Origin: Rhodocyclus gracilis
GTDB taxonomy: Bacteria; Pseudomonadota; Gammaproteobacteria; Burkholderiales; Rhodocyclaceae
NCBI RefSeq assembly: GCF_009617575.1
Contig: NZ_WIXJ01000003.1
Location: 62,001-126,000 of the forward strand
Reading direction: 5' to 3'
Length of the DNA: 64,000 nt
Numbering within the stretch: the first letter of the stretch is position 1; each line of letters begins with the position of its first letter. A program made the position numbers and the translations under genes. The notes beneath the pieces were generated by a model that worked only from the letters and a program-made list of their open reading frames with translations, did not search any database and was not told where the DNA came from. Below are positions 8,885-18,500 of the stretch, in pieces.

Positions 8885-10159
8885 ATGAGTCCTGCGCCCC
8901 TTGATGCCACGCCCGATACCACGTCTCCTACCACGCCTCATGCCACGCCCGGTGGCGCGCCGAACCCACTGACGACTCCAGTGTCAGCGACTGCCGGGCT
9001 GCCGAGTTACCCCTGCACGCAGGTACCGGCGGCTGGCGAGAGCATCGAGATCGCGCCCGGTGTGCGCTGGTTGCGCATGCCCCTGCCCTTCGCGCTCAAT
9101 CACATCAACCTGTGGCTGATCGCCGATGGCGCGCTCGTGCCGCTTGCTCTTGCCGATGCGGCAGCGCAAGACAGCGTGGTGGAGGATGCTCTGGCAGGCG
9201 CGGCGGCGAGAGACGCGGCGCTGACAGGCGATACGCCGGCAGGTACCGCGCCGGATGCCGCCGCGGGCGGCTGGACGATCGTCGACACCGGCTTCGCCTT
9301 GCCCGTCGTACGGGAGTGCTGGACGCGGATTCTCGGTGAGCTGGCAGCGACGCCGCAGGGCGGGCGCATTCGCCGCATCGTCGTCACCCATTTTCACCCC
9401 GACCATATTGGCCTCGCCGAGTGGTTGCAGACGCAGACCGGGGCACCCGTGCTGATGACGCTCGGCGAATACCTGACGGCGCACGCGGTCTGGCACGAAA
9501 TCGGCGGCCACGGCAACGCGCCGATGCAACGCCAGTTCGCCCTGCATGGCCTCAGCCCCGAGGGGGCGGCGGCGATTGCGGCCGGTCGTGGCGGTTACAA
9601 CCGCGGCGTGCCCGCGTTGCCGACGCAGTACCGGCGCCTCTTGGCTGGCGACGAGCTATGCATCGGCGGGCGGCGCTGGCAGGTGATCGTCGGTCACGGG
9701 CATTCGCCGGAACACGCGGCGCTTTACTGTGAAGATGACCATGTGCTAATTTCCGGTGACATGGTATTGCCGAAAATATCGACCAATATCAGTGTCTTCG
9801 CTGTCACGCCGGAGGCCAATTCTCTGGCCGATTTCCTCGCTTCGCTCGACCGCTTGCGGGCCTTGCCGGCCGACACGCTGGTGCTGCCTTCGCATGGCTT
9901 GCCTTTCCGCGGTCTGCACGATCGCATCGACGCGCTGCACGCCCACCACCATGAGCGTCTGGTGCGACTGGAAGCCCACTGTACGACGCCGCACTGCGCG
10001 GCCGAGTTGCTGCCAATACTGTTCGAGCGCGAGCTCGACGCGCATCAGACGATGTTTGCGATGGGCGAAGCGATTGCTCATCTGAACTGGCTGGAACACG
10101 CCGGTCGCCTGCGCCGCTGTCGCAGCGACGACGGCATCATCCGTTTCATGCGGGCCTGA
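8885..10159 (+). CDS. Metallo-beta-lactamase-fold hydrolase with N-terminal extension and internal Ala-rich insert
   Basis: 424-residue MBL-fold protein. The metal motif HFHPDH is present (His169, His171, Asp173, His174), followed by VIVGHGHSPEH, LISGDM and LVLPSHGLPF, all in the expected order for a glyoxalase II/LACTB2-like hydrolase. Two parts are unusual: the first 45 residues are Thr/Pro/Ala-rich, and residues about 83-129 form an Ala/Asp-rich insert between NLWLIADG and WTIVDTGF, two strands normally joined by a short turn. The ATG at 8885 follows CGGAG; a TACAAT element at 8841-8846 may be its -10. Substrate unknown. Confidence 0.85.
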   Translation: MSPAPLDATPDTTSPTTPHATPGGAPNPLTTPVSATAGLPSYPCTQVPAAGESIEIAPGVRWLRMPLPFALNHINLWLIADGALVPLALADAAAQDSVVEDALAGAAARDAALTGDTPAGTAPDAAAGGWTIVDTGFALPVVRECWTRILGELAATPQGGRIRRIVVTHFHPDHIGLAEWLQTQTGAPVLMTLGEYLTAHAVWHEIGGHGNAPMQRQFALHGLSPEGAAAIAAGRGGYNRGVPALPTQYRRLLAGDELCIGGRRWQVIVGHGHSPEHAALYCEDDHVLISGDMVLPKISTNISVFAVTPEANSLADFLASLDRLRALPADTLVLPSHGLPFRGLHDRIDALHAHHHERLVRLEAHCTTPHCAAELLPILFERELDAHQTMFAMGEAIAHLNWLEHAGRLRRCRSDDGIIRFMRA

Positions 10160-10256
10160 GGCCGATCCGCTCTCGGGTTCGTTGTGCGCGCCATCCGGCG
10201 CGGCGGGGGCGGCGTGCTCGACGCCCTCGTGCCAAACGCGATAGAGGGAGCCTCAC

Positions 10257-12107
10257 ATGACGCAAGCGCCGAAGTCCGTGGAGTCGCCAGCCGCCAGTCC
10301 CGCCGATCTGGCTAACGTGGCCAACATCTACGCCGAAGTCGCCCAGCGCTCCGCGCGGCTGCTGACGCGCTACCTCGATCGGCACGCGCGGCACGGCGTG
10401 TCGGCCGCGAGCGACGATGTTGGCGTCGCCAAAGCCTTCATGGATCTGTCGGCGCACTTTCTGGCCCATCCGTTCAAGCTCGCGCAGACGCAGATGAACA
10501 TGATGTGGGACTACGTCTCGCTGTGGCAGCACACGTCCCTGAAGATGCTCGGCGTGCCGGTATCGCCGCTGGCCACGCCGGACAAGGGTGACAAGCGTTT
10601 TGCCCACGCCGACTGGGAAAACAACGCGCTCTTCGATTTCATGAAGCAGTCCTACCTGCTGTCGGCGCGCCATGTGCACTCAGCGGTAAGCGATCTCGAA
10701 GGGCTCGACCCGCTGACGCAGAACAAGGTCAATTTCTTCACGCGCCAGTACCTCAACGCCCTGTCGCCGTCGAACTTCGCGCTCAGCAATCCGGAGGTGT
10801 TCCGCGAGACCCTGAATACCCGCGGCGAAAATCTCCTGCGCGGCTTCAACAACCTTCTGCACGACCTCGAAGCGGGCGACGGCACTTTGCGCATTCGCAT
10901 GACAGACACCCAGGCCTTCGAGCTGGGGCGCAACGTCGCGACGACGCCCGGCAAGGTGGTTTTCCAGAACGAGCTGATGCAGCTGATCCAGTACACGCCG
11001 ACGACCCCGTCGCAGTACAAGCGTCCGCTCCTCATCGTTCCGCCGTGGATCAACAAGTACTACATCCTCGATCTGCGCGAGAAGAACTCGCTGGTGAAGT
11101 GGGCGACCGATCAGGGACATAGCGTTTTCATCATGTCCTGGGTCAATCCGGACGCGCGGCTGGCGCACAAGACTTTCGAGGATTACCTGCGCGAAGGCAC
11201 GCTCGCCGCGCTCGACGCGGTTTGCCAGATCAGCGGCGAGAAAGAGGTCAACGCTGCCGGCTACTGTCTCGGCGGCACGCTGCTGATGACGACGCTCGCC
11301 TACCTCGCCGCGACGCGCGATCGGCGCATCGCCTCGGCGACCTTCTTTACCTCGCTGGTCGACTTCTCCGATCCCGGCGAACTGGGCGTCTTTGTCGACG
11401 AGGCCTCGGTCAGCGCGCTCGAGAAGAAAATGGCCGAACGCGGTTTCCTCGAAGGCAGCGAGATGGCCGGCACCTTCAACCTCCTGCGCGCCAACGACCT
11501 GATCTGGTCTTTCGTGGTGAATAACTACCTGATGGGCAAGGACCCCTTCCCCTTCGACCTGCTTTACTGGAACAGCGATTCGACGCGCATGCCCTACGCC
11601 ATGCACAGCTTCTACCTGCGCAAGATGTACCTCGAAAACGCCCTGCGCAAAGCGGGCGGCATCACGCTGGCCGGGGTGAAGATCGACGTCGCCAAGGTCA
11701 AGGTGCCGTGCTACTTCATCTCGACGATCGAAGACCACATCGCGCCCTGGAAGACCACCTACGCCGGCGCGCTCCTGCCGCGTGGGCCGGTACGCTTTGT
11801 CCTCGGCGGCTCTGGCCATATCGCCGGTATCGTCAATCCGCCCGCGGCCAACAAATACGGCTACTGGACGAACGAAAGCCTGCCGGCGCTTGCCGACGAT
11901 TTTCTTGCCGCAGCGACGGCACACGATGGCTCGTGGTGGACCGACTGGCACCAGTGGCTGCTCGCCTTGCCTGCTGGCAACGCGCAGGTGCCGGCGCGGG
12001 TTCCCGGCAGTGGTCCGCTGCCGGTGATCGAAGACGCGCCGGGCGCTTTTGCCCGCTTCCGGCTCGATCTGCAACGGCCCGTCGCGCACGACAGCGCGCC
12101 GGCCTAG
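10257..12107 (+). CDS. phaC: Class I poly(3-hydroxyalkanoate) synthase
   Basis: Polymerises (R)-3-hydroxyacyl-CoA into PHA storage granules. 616 residues, in the class I range. The lipase-box-like motif GYCLGG carries the catalytic Cys337; Asp493 lies in STIEDHIAPW and His521 in GGSGHIAGIVNPP. The Asp-His spacing of 28 matches the Ralstonia enzyme. The N-terminal PhaC_N domain includes FFTRQYLNALSPSNF. The ATG at 10257 has a strong GAGGGAG site. No phaA/phaB follows it; the thiolase at 5.1-6.3 kb could supply acetoacetyl-CoA. A GC-rich hairpin lies between it and the upstream MBL gene. Confidence 0.96.
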   Translation: MTQAPKSVESPAASPADLANVANIYAEVAQRSARLLTRYLDRHARHGVSAASDDVGVAKAFMDLSAHFLAHPFKLAQTQMNMMWDYVSLWQHTSLKMLGVPVSPLATPDKGDKRFAHADWENNALFDFMKQSYLLSARHVHSAVSDLEGLDPLTQNKVNFFTRQYLNALSPSNFALSNPEVFRETLNTRGENLLRGFNNLLHDLEAGDGTLRIRMTDTQAFELGRNVATTPGKVVFQNELMQLIQYTPTTPSQYKRPLLIVPPWINKYYILDLREKNSLVKWATDQGHSVFIMSWVNPDARLAHKTFEDYLREGTLAALDAVCQISGEKEVNAAGYCLGGTLLMTTLAYLAATRDRRIASATFFTSLVDFSDPGELGVFVDEASVSALEKKMAERGFLEGSEMAGTFNLLRANDLIWSFVVNNYLMGKDPFPFDLLYWNSDSTRMPYAMHSFYLRKMYLENALRKAGGITLAGVKIDVAKVKVPCYFISTIEDHIAPWKTTYAGALLPRGPVRFVLGGSGHIAGIVNPPAANKYGYWTNESLPALADDFLAAATAHDGSWWTDWHQWLLALPAGNAQVPARVPGSGPLPVIEDAPGAFARFRLDLQRPVAHDSAPA

Positions 12108-12219
12108 TCGTTACGCCGCGTCTCTCCGCGTCCTCCCGCGTATCGGCGCGTCGCACCTGTCCGGGCTCCGCCACGCCTGATCTCGACGCACTGCGCGGCG
12201 CTGCGTCAGTCCTGCGCCT

Positions 12220-14241
12220 TCAGGTGCGCAGGCCCGCCACCGACTCGCGCAGACGGGCGGCCAGTGCGGCCAGCGCGCCGGCCGCTTCGGCGGCGGCCTG
12301 AATGGCGGCGTGGTTATGCTCGCTCATCGTCGCGATCTCTTCGGCGTGGCCGGCGATCGCCTCGCTGGTGCTGGCCTGGCTGGCCGCTTCGCTGACGATG
12401 CCGCGCACGTGCTCGGCCGAGCTGGCGACGGTCTGGCGAATCTCGGCCAGAGTCGTCGCCAGATCGTTCGCCAGACGCGCGCTGCCGCCGACCAGTTCGC
12501 CACTGGCGTTCATTTCGCTCGCCGCTTGCGTGATGTCGGACTGAATGGCGCCGATGGTGCTGCCGATTTCCTGCGTCGACACACGCGTGCGCTCGGCCAG
12601 CTTGCGGACCTCGTCGGCGACGACGGCGAAGCCGCGTCCGGCTTCGCCGGCTCGCGCCGCTTCGATGGCGGCGTTCAACGCCAGAAGATTGGTCTGCTCG
12701 GCGATTTCGCGGATGGTCAGGACGATGGTGTCGATGGCGCGCGAGCGGTCTTCGAGCGAGCGGATGATGCCCACCGTTTTGAGCACGCCGTCGGCGATGC
12801 GCTGCATTTCAGTGGCGGTAGCCAGCGCGTCGCGTTCGCCGTGGCGGGTCGCGCTGTCGGCGTCGCTGGCGATGCGTGCCGTTTCTTCGGCGTGCGTCGC
12901 CACCTGCCGGATCGATCCGGTCAGCGCGTGCGCCGCGCCGGCCGTGTGGGTGGCGGCGTCGTTCTGGCGTGCCGAGGCGTCGGCGACCTGTTGCCCCATG
13001 CCGCCGAGCTTGCCGGCGGCGCTGGCGACATCGCTGGCGGCGGCGGTGGCATCGTGAATGATGCCCGCGAAATGAGCGGCCATGCGGTTGAAGCTGTCGG
13101 CGACGGCGGCGACTTCGTCGTGCGAGGCCGTCTCGGCACGCGCGCGCAGATCGCCGTCGGCCAGCGCCGCCGCTGCCCGGTGCAGGGAGCGGATGCCGTG
13201 CATGATCGACTGATAGGCACCGACGAAGGCCCACGCCAGGAGTAGTAGCGCGCCGATCAGCGCGGCGCCGACCAGATTGCGGGTCAGGCGCAAGGAATCC
13301 TCGCGCTCGGCAAGCACTGCGGCGGCGGCGGGGGCGGCTGCCGTGGCCAGTGCCTGCGCGGCGGCAATGGCGTCGCTGCCGCGCCGGGCGTAGTCGTTCG
13401 GCGCGATGTCGAAGTCGGTGGTGTCGATGACCTTGGTCGTCAGCGCTTCTTCCAGCGGCAGGTGTGCGCTGGCAAGCGCCGAGGTCGGCGCCTCCAGACT
13501 GGCGGCGAGTTCCGGGCGGGCGGCGACGGCTTTCGTCACCGCGTCGACGCTCTCGCCGACGAGCGGGTCGAGGCTGCCGCGCACCAGTTGCAGACGGCTG
13601 CGCTGCGCGCTTTTCAGGCGTTGCCGCATGATTGCGCCGACCCCGATATCGCGCGCCAGTCCGAAACTGTCGATGAGTTGCGGCAGGCGTTCGCCGAGGG
13701 CGTTGGCGAGCAGGGCGACGCTGGCATCGGGGTCGGCGCGCAGGCCGCCGCTTTCGAGCGATTGCGCCATGGCGTCGCGGACGATCTGCGCCAGTTCGCT
13801 GTGTGCGTTGAGACCGTCGTCGTCGTTCTGCTGGCGCACGTCCTGCCAGCGCGTGCTGAAATCGTCCCATTTGCTGGTCAGTGCCGCATCGCTGGTGCCG
13901 GCTGGCGCAGCGGCCAGTTGCGCGCGCAGCGCAGCCAATGTGCCGTCGACGGCGTCACGGCGGGCATCGCGTTGCTGGCTTGCCGCCTCATCGCCAGCGG
14001 CGCTGGCTTGTGCCGTGGCGTGCCGGTCGGCGAGGGCAACGAGGAGCGAGATGGCCGGCAATTGCTGGGCGAGGGCGGCCTGCTCGCGTTCGAGCGTCGT
14101 CAGGCTGCGTTGTTGTTCGTAGAGGACGCCGCCGGCGAGCGCGAGCATCGGTAGCGTCACCAGCGCCGCGTTGAGCAGCAGTTTATGGCGATAGCTCAAT
14201 CGCCCGACCAGCCAGGCGGCAGGCGCGAAAAGGCGTGACAT
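12220..14241 (-). CDS. Methyl-accepting chemotaxis protein
   Basis: 673-residue chemoreceptor. A first membrane segment (about residues 20-40, [19 protein letters not shown]) is followed by a roughly 270-residue periplasmic helical sensor region, a second membrane segment ([20 protein letters not shown]), a HAMP domain ([20 protein letters not shown]) and a cytoplasmic signalling domain with the hairpin-tip motif [19 protein letters not shown]. It ends [10 protein letters not shown] without a CheR-binding pentapeptide. Start taken as the ATG at 14241 rather than a TTG five codons earlier; the ribosome site is weak. Ligand unknown. Confidence 0.92.
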   Translation of the reverse strand: MSRLFAPAAWLVGRLSYRHKLLLNAALVTLPMLALAGGVLYEQQRSLTTLEREQAALAQQLPAISLLVALADRHATAQASAAGDEAASQQRDARRDAVDGTLAALRAQLAAAPAGTSDAALTSKWDDFSTRWQDVRQQNDDDGLNAHSELAQIVRDAMAQSLESGGLRADPDASVALLANALGERLPQLIDSFGLARDIGVGAIMRQRLKSAQRSRLQLVRGSLDPLVGESVDAVTKAVAARPELAASLEAPTSALASAHLPLEEALTTKVIDTTDFDIAPNDYARRGSDAIAAAQALATAAAPAAAAVLAEREDSLRLTRNLVGAALIGALLLLAWAFVGAYQSIMHGIRSLHRAAAALADGDLRARAETASHDEVAAVADSFNRMAAHFAGIIHDATAAASDVASAAGKLGGMGQQVADASARQNDAATHTAGAAHALTGSIRQVATHAEETARIASDADSATRHGERDALATATEMQRIADGVLKTVGIIRSLEDRSRAIDTIVLTIREIAEQTNLLALNAAIEAARAGEAGRGFAVVADEVRKLAERTRVSTQEIGSTIGAIQSDITQAASEMNASGELVGGSARLANDLATTLAEIRQTVASSAEHVRGIVSEAASQASTSEAIAGHAEEIATMSEHNHAAIQAAAEAAGALAALAARLRESVAGLRT

Positions 14242-14287
14242 GGAGGTTCCCGACAAGACAGTTGCCGCAGTCTAGGCGGCGAATGTG

Positions 14288-14299
14288 TCACGGCCGTGA
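14288..14299. promoter_or_regulatory. 12-bp perfect palindrome in divergent chemoreceptor/hydrolase spacer
   Basis: TCACGGCCGTGA lies 47 bases upstream of the chemoreceptor start, in the 281-base spacer between it and the divergent hydrolase. It is a perfect inverted repeat and a possible operator. Nothing else recognisable was seen in the spacer; no flagellar sigma-28 promoter was found. Confidence 0.35.
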
Positions 14300-14522
14300 A
14301 ATCCCGTTGTAATGAAGAGGCCCGCTGTTTCCTCGCGGATCGGCCTCGATCGGGGTTTGCGGCGGGCGGGTGCGTGGTGCGCTGTCGTGGGCCTTGCCGG
14401 CATCGCTGTACATCGCGGCGCTTGCCGCTATCCTTCTCCTCGCGGGCCTCGCCCGGCGCCTTTGCGCTGGCCGATGCTTCGCTCCATCGTCCATCCTTCG
14501 TGATCATCCGGCCGGAGTTGCC

Positions 14523-15773
14523 ATGTCGCCGCCCTTTTCCCCGCCGCCCAAGTCGTCGCCGTCGAATGCGTCGCCCAGTCTCAGTCGGCTGCTCAAGCGG
14601 CAATTGCTGGAAGACACGCGCCGGCTGGAGTCTTTGCAGGATGAGCTTGCCGCGACGGCCTTCGGTGTCTTGCGGCGCCTGCCCTTCGTCGGCGTGCCGG
14701 CGCGTCTGGCCGAGCGTGTTCATGCGGGCGTCAGCGGCAGCGTCTTTGCCGCGCTGCGCTTTGGCGGCGGCACTCTGCTGGAGGCGACGGCGGCGCTGGA
14801 GGAGTCTGCCAGTACGCCGGGCGCCTCGCTCGTCCAGCGCGCCGGAGCGGTGCGGGCGGCGATCAACGCGCTGGCCGGCGAAGATCTCGCGGCGCAGGGC
14901 AGCGCGCTGGCCATCCCGATGACGCTGATTCCGGAGTCGTCGGGGTCGTCGGAGGGGACGCCTCGCCGGCTCGTCGTCTATGTGCACGGCTTTGCCTGTG
15001 ACGAAAATCTCTGGCAAGCCTTTGATGCAGATGCGGTTTGTGCGGATAGCTCAACGCCCGGCGATCCGGCCGCCGTCTCGCCCTTCGCCGCCAATCTGGC
15101 CGCCGAGGTCGGCGCGACGGCGTTGTATCTCCGCTACAACACGGGGCTGGCAGTCGCCGACAACGCGCGTGCCTTTGGCGATCTGCTCGACGCCCGCTGC
15201 GCCGCGTGGGTGGCGGTGCCGGAGATCGTGCTCGTCGGACATAGCGCTGGCGGCTTGCTGGCGCGCTGTGCCTGTGAGGCCGCCGACGATGCCGGGGCCT
15301 GGCCGCGTTGGCCCTGGCAGCGCAGGACGCGCCTGCTGGTGTGTCTGGCCACGCCCCATGCCGGGGCGCCTGTCGAAAAACTTGCCGACTGGGCGACGCA
15401 GGCGCTGGCGCGTGCGCCGGGCGGCGCCGAGTGGGGACGCGCGGCGGTGAGCCGGCGAGCCGAGATCGAACGTCTGCGCGAGACGCTTGCCCATTCCTCG
15501 GCAGGCGCGGCAACGCGCGGGATTGCCTATCGTTTGCTGGGGGTGAGTCTGGCGCAGGATGTCGAGCATCCGCTGGCGGACTGGCTGGGCGACGGGATGG
15601 TCAGCCTCTCGGGAGCGACGGCGTCACCGTCTGCCGGCGATGTCGAGACCGCCCGCATCGGCGGCGTCGGCCATCTGGCGATGTTGAGCGATGCGCGGGT
15701 GCAGCGTTGTGTGCGCGACTGGGTCGCCGCAGTCTGGCCGCGCCCGAGCGCGGCGGTGGCTGGCGCAGGCTAG
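14523..15773 (+). CDS. Alpha/beta-hydrolase (lipase/esterase-like)
   Basis: 416-residue protein with an N-terminal helical region (about 1-145, no clear signal peptide) and a C-terminal alpha/beta-hydrolase domain beginning RRLVVYVHGFACDENLW. The nucleophile elbow GHSAGG contains Ser241, and a late GGVGHLAML probably contributes the catalytic His. The HGF oxyanion segment and GHSAGGLLAR elbow resemble PGAP1/lipase-type hydrolases. Start is the ATG at 14523 with GGAG 5 bases upstream; the frame stays open further upstream but that part is unlike a protein. Substrate unknown; proximity to phaC does not by itself make it a PHA depolymerase. Confidence 0.75.
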   Translation: MSPPFSPPPKSSPSNASPSLSRLLKRQLLEDTRRLESLQDELAATAFGVLRRLPFVGVPARLAERVHAGVSGSVFAALRFGGGTLLEATAALEESASTPGASLVQRAGAVRAAINALAGEDLAAQGSALAIPMTLIPESSGSSEGTPRRLVVYVHGFACDENLWQAFDADAVCADSSTPGDPAAVSPFAANLAAEVGATALYLRYNTGLAVADNARAFGDLLDARCAAWVAVPEIVLVGHSAGGLLARCACEAADDAGAWPRWPWQRRTRLLVCLATPHAGAPVEKLADWATQALARAPGGAEWGRAAVSRRAEIERLRETLAHSSAGAATRGIAYRLLGVSLAQDVEHPLADWLGDGMVSLSGATASPSAGDVETARIGGVGHLAMLSDARVQRCVRDWVAAVWPRPSAAVAGAG

Positions 15774-15815
15774 CGGGGTGCGGCGTACCGGAGCCGGCCG
15801 CCAGCCGCCTGGCGT

Positions 15816-16268
15816 TTAGCGCCGGAAGGCCGGCATCTTCGGCATTTGCGGCCACTCGATGGCGTCGAGCATGTTCTTGACGACAAGACCAAGCTCGGTA
15901 TCGCCTTCGATCGACAGTTCGCGATTGAAGAAGAGGGTATCGGGGTCTTCCTGGCGCGCCAGCATTTGCAGGAACGCCGACAGGTTGGCCGAGAAGATGA
16001 GGTCGGCGTCGCCCGTCGTCGCGAATACCGGGCGGAACAGGCCGCCGCGATAGACGAAGCGCGCTTCGCCACCGGTGTCGTTGACGCGCACGAGGAAGCT
16101 GCGGCCGTCGAGGAGCGCCAGACTGTCGTCGGGCAAGAGCTTCATCTTGGCGGCAGCATTCAGGCCGGCGGTCAGGACGAGCGCGTGCGGCCATTGCGGC
16201 AGACGGCGGGTGATGTTGGCGACGAGCGGCGGCAACTTGAAACGGGGAATGTTGGGAAGCGTGCTCAT
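15816..16268 (-). CDS. ubiT: SCP2-domain accessory factor UbiT (oxygen-independent ubiquinone biosynthesis)
   Basis: 150-residue protein with an SCP2 lipid-binding domain (core about 40-130, including [20 protein letters not shown] and [18 protein letters not shown]). UbiT is the lipid-binding partner of UbiU-UbiV in anaerobic ubiquinone synthesis. The identification rests on the domain plus tight linkage: its ATG overlaps the ubiV stop by four bases (ATGA). Confidence 0.9.
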   Translation of the reverse strand: MSTLPNIPRFKLPPLVANITRRLPQWPHALVLTAGLNAAAKMKLLPDDSLALLDGRSFLVRVNDTGGEARFVYRGGLFRPVFATTGDADLIFSANLSAFLQMLARQEDPDTLFFNRELSIEGDTELGLVVKNMLDAIEWPQMPKMPAFRR

Positions 16269-17179
16269 GCGTCGACTCCTTGCAGTTGATTGAGCGCGGC
16301 CTGATGACGCTGGACGATACCGGCGTCGCCGAACCAATAGCCATCGACCAGACCGTTGGGATTCCATTCGGCGCGCGCCGTTGCCGGCAGGCCGCGCCGC
16401 GCCGCGTCGAAGGCGGCGACGATTTCCGCCGTGTGCTGCGGTTGTGGGCTGATGCGAATGATGTCGATGCCGAGAGCCGCCATGTCGGCGACTTCGCCGA
16501 GCAGGTTGTAGCTCTGCGCCGACATGGTCTGGATGCCGTTGATGGTGAGGAAGGGCTGTCCCTCGCGCGTCGTCAGCGTCATCCCTTCCGGGTGGTCGAT
16601 GCACTTGAACTGGCAGTCGTCCTTGTTGAGCGTGTAGTGGCGCGCCGTGAAGCAGCGGGCCGAGAAGGCGAGCGGCAGCTTGCCGAAGGCAAAGACTTCG
16701 GTCTCCAGCCCTTGCGGACGGGCGGCATGCAGCGCGGCGATCTGCGCACGCGAGGCTTCTAGCGGCGGCACCCAGCGCTTCATGCCGTAGCGCGTGTAGG
16801 TGGCGATCGTGCCTTCGTTGTAGATGTTGAGGTGCGGGCCGGCGACGAAGGGCTTGCCGGCGGCCAGGCTCACCGCGCCGAGGTCGTTGGCCTCGATCAT
16901 GCAGCGGTCACCGAGTTCCTCGATCAGGCGGCGCAGCGTCTTCAGGTCGCTTTCCGATTCGAGCAGGGCTTGCGCCGAGATGACGACTTCCTTGCCGGCG
17001 TCGACCAGATCGCGCGCCAGACCGATCCAGTCGGCCAGACGCAATTGCTGACGGCGCGAACAGACGACCTCGCCGAGGTAAACGATGTCGATGGCCGGGT
17101 TCTGCGCCACATCGGCGTAGAACTCGAGCACTTCCTGTTTCGGCCAGAAGTAGAGCAGGGGTCCGAGGGAGATTTTCAT
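16265..17179 (-). CDS. ubiV: U32-family protein UbiV (oxygen-independent ubiquinone hydroxylation)
   Basis: 304-residue U32-family Fe-S protein that with UbiU carries out O2-independent ring hydroxylations of ubiquinone. Four Cys expected to bind a 4Fe-4S cluster are present: Cys40 ([10 protein letters not shown]), Cys176, Cys189 and Cys193 (a C-X12-C-X3-C set), matching the spacing known for UbiV. The start chosen is the ATG at 17179 ([12 protein letters not shown]); an upstream ATG in the same frame adds 12 residues absent from the family's usual start. It follows ubiU after 113 bases and overlaps ubiT. Confidence 0.94.
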   Translation of the reverse strand: MKISLGPLLYFWPKQEVLEFYADVAQNPAIDIVYLGEVVCSRRQQLRLADWIGLARDLVDAGKEVVISAQALLESESDLKTLRRLIEELGDRCMIEANDLGAVSLAAGKPFVAGPHLNIYNEGTIATYTRYGMKRWVPPLEASRAQIAALHAARPQGLETEVFAFGKLPLAFSARCFTARHYTLNKDDCQFKCIDHPEGMTLTTREGQPFLTINGIQTMSAQSYNLLGEVADMAALGIDIIRISPQPQHTAEIVAAFDAARRGLPATARAEWNPNGLVDGYWFGDAGIVQRHQAALNQLQGVDA

Positions 17180-17292
17180 CAGCAGCTTCTCTGTGTGTTT
17201 CTCGTTCTGCCGCAAACAGGCGGGGGCGGGCTGGCGGCGTAGGGAATGAGACGGTGGCGCGACGGGACGGGCGGACGCGGCGGTGGCGTGGT

Positions 17293-18306
17293 TTAGCGCC
17301 AGGGGCGGTTGTAGGCGCCGAGCGTCGCTTGCGTGCCCTCGGAAACCTTCGCCAGCTCAGCGTGCCAGGCCGGCTTGACCGAGAAACGCTCGCCTTCGCG
17401 CGCCAGCGCATCGAGGGCCGCACGCAGCGTGCGCGTCACTTGCGTGACGTAGGTGGGGCTGCGCTGGCGGCCTTCGACCTTGATCGCCGAGACGCCGATG
17501 CGGGCGATTTCCGGCAGCAGTTCGAGGACGTTGAGGCTGGTCGGCTCTTCCAGTGCGTAATAGGTCTCGCCGTTGACTTCAAAGCGGCCCTTGCACAAGG
17601 TCGGGTAGCCGGCCGGTTCGTCGTCGCCGAAACGGTCGATGAGGACGCCGTTCAGCCGCGTGCTCATCGAGCCGGGGCTCTTTTCCCACTTCACGTATTT
17701 CGCCGGCGAACAGGCGCCAACGGTGTTCGGGCTCTCGCCGGTGGCGTAGGAGGAGAGCCAGCAGCGGCCTTCGTTCATCACGCACAGGCTGCCGAAGCCG
17801 AAGACTTCGATCTCGATGGGCGTGTTCTTGATGACGTGCTCGACCTGCGCCAGCGTCAGCACGCGCGGCAGCACGGCACGCTTCACGCCGAATTCACGGT
17901 GCGCGAAGTTGACGGCTTCGTAGTTGGTGGCCGAGCCCTGCACCGAGAGGTGCAGACGCAGATTGGGGTGGCGCCGGCTGGCGTAGTCGAGCAGGGCGAC
18001 GTCGGCGATGATCACCGCGTCGACGCCGAGATCGGCGGCGCCGTCGACGGCGCGGTGCCAGTCGGCCAGCCGTCCCGGTTGCGGGAAGGTGTTGATCGCC
18101 AGCAGCACGTGGCGGCCGTGGTTGTGGGCGTAACGGATGCCTTCCGCCATGGCTTTGGCGTCGAAATTCAGACCGGCGAAATTACGGGCATTCGTATCGT
18201 TGCGGTAGCCGAAGTACACCGTATCGGCGCCGTTATCGATGGCGTTCTTCAGTGCGGGCAGACTGCCGGCGGGACAGACAAGCTCGGGGAGTTTCTGGTT
18301 GAGCAT
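17293..18306 (-). CDS. ubiU: U32-family protein UbiU (oxygen-independent ubiquinone hydroxylation)
   Basis: 337-residue U32 protein, partner of UbiV. The opening [20 protein letters not shown] is typical. The four cluster Cys are Cys175, Cys182, Cys199 and Cys238; their spacings (7, 17 and 39) equal those I recall for E. coli UbiU (169/176/193/232). The central [17 protein letters not shown] segment is also conserved. First gene of a ubiU-ubiV-ubiT operon with its own predicted anaerobic promoter 60 bases upstream. Confidence 0.95.
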   Translation of the reverse strand: MLNQKLPELVCPAGSLPALKNAIDNGADTVYFGYRNDTNARNFAGLNFDAKAMAEGIRYAHNHGRHVLLAINTFPQPGRLADWHRAVDGAADLGVDAVIIADVALLDYASRRHPNLRLHLSVQGSATNYEAVNFAHREFGVKRAVLPRVLTLAQVEHVIKNTPIEIEVFGFGSLCVMNEGRCWLSSYATGESPNTVGACSPAKYVKWEKSPGSMSTRLNGVLIDRFGDDEPAGYPTLCKGRFEVNGETYYALEEPTSLNVLELLPEIARIGVSAIKVEGRQRSPTYVTQVTRTLRAALDALAREGERFSVKPAWHAELAKVSEGTQATLGAYNRPWR

Positions 18307-18333
18307 GGGTGTTCTCGTCAAACGAAGGCGCCA

Positions 18334-18374
18334 AGTATAGCCAGCCTGCGCCACAGGCGCTTGATTTTGGTCAA
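18334..18374 (-). promoter_or_regulatory. Predicted FNR/ANR-activated class II promoter for ubiUVT
   Basis: Bases 18361-18374 read, on the minus strand, TTGACCAAAATCAA: one mismatch to the FNR consensus TTGAT-N4-ATCAA. A TATACT -10 hexamer (18334-18339) follows after 21 bases. A start site about 7 bases downstream, near 18327, puts the site centre at about -41, the class II activator position. No -35 element competes. The ATG of ubiU is about 20 bases further on. Anaerobic induction fits the function of the operon. Confidence 0.75.
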
Positions 18375-18500
18375 AAAGCCCGGCCGTCGCGGCGTGCCGG
18401 CGGGCCGGGTTTCACGGGGGGGCGGTGGCCCTGTGCCGGAGGCGCGCCGGTCTGCTTCCGCGGCCGGTGCAACGCACCGCCGGCAGGCCGCGATGGCCGC

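Noticed and set aside
10680-12089. 469-codon minus-strand frame within phaC
   Set aside because: Lies entirely opposite the conserved PHA synthase and has no family features.
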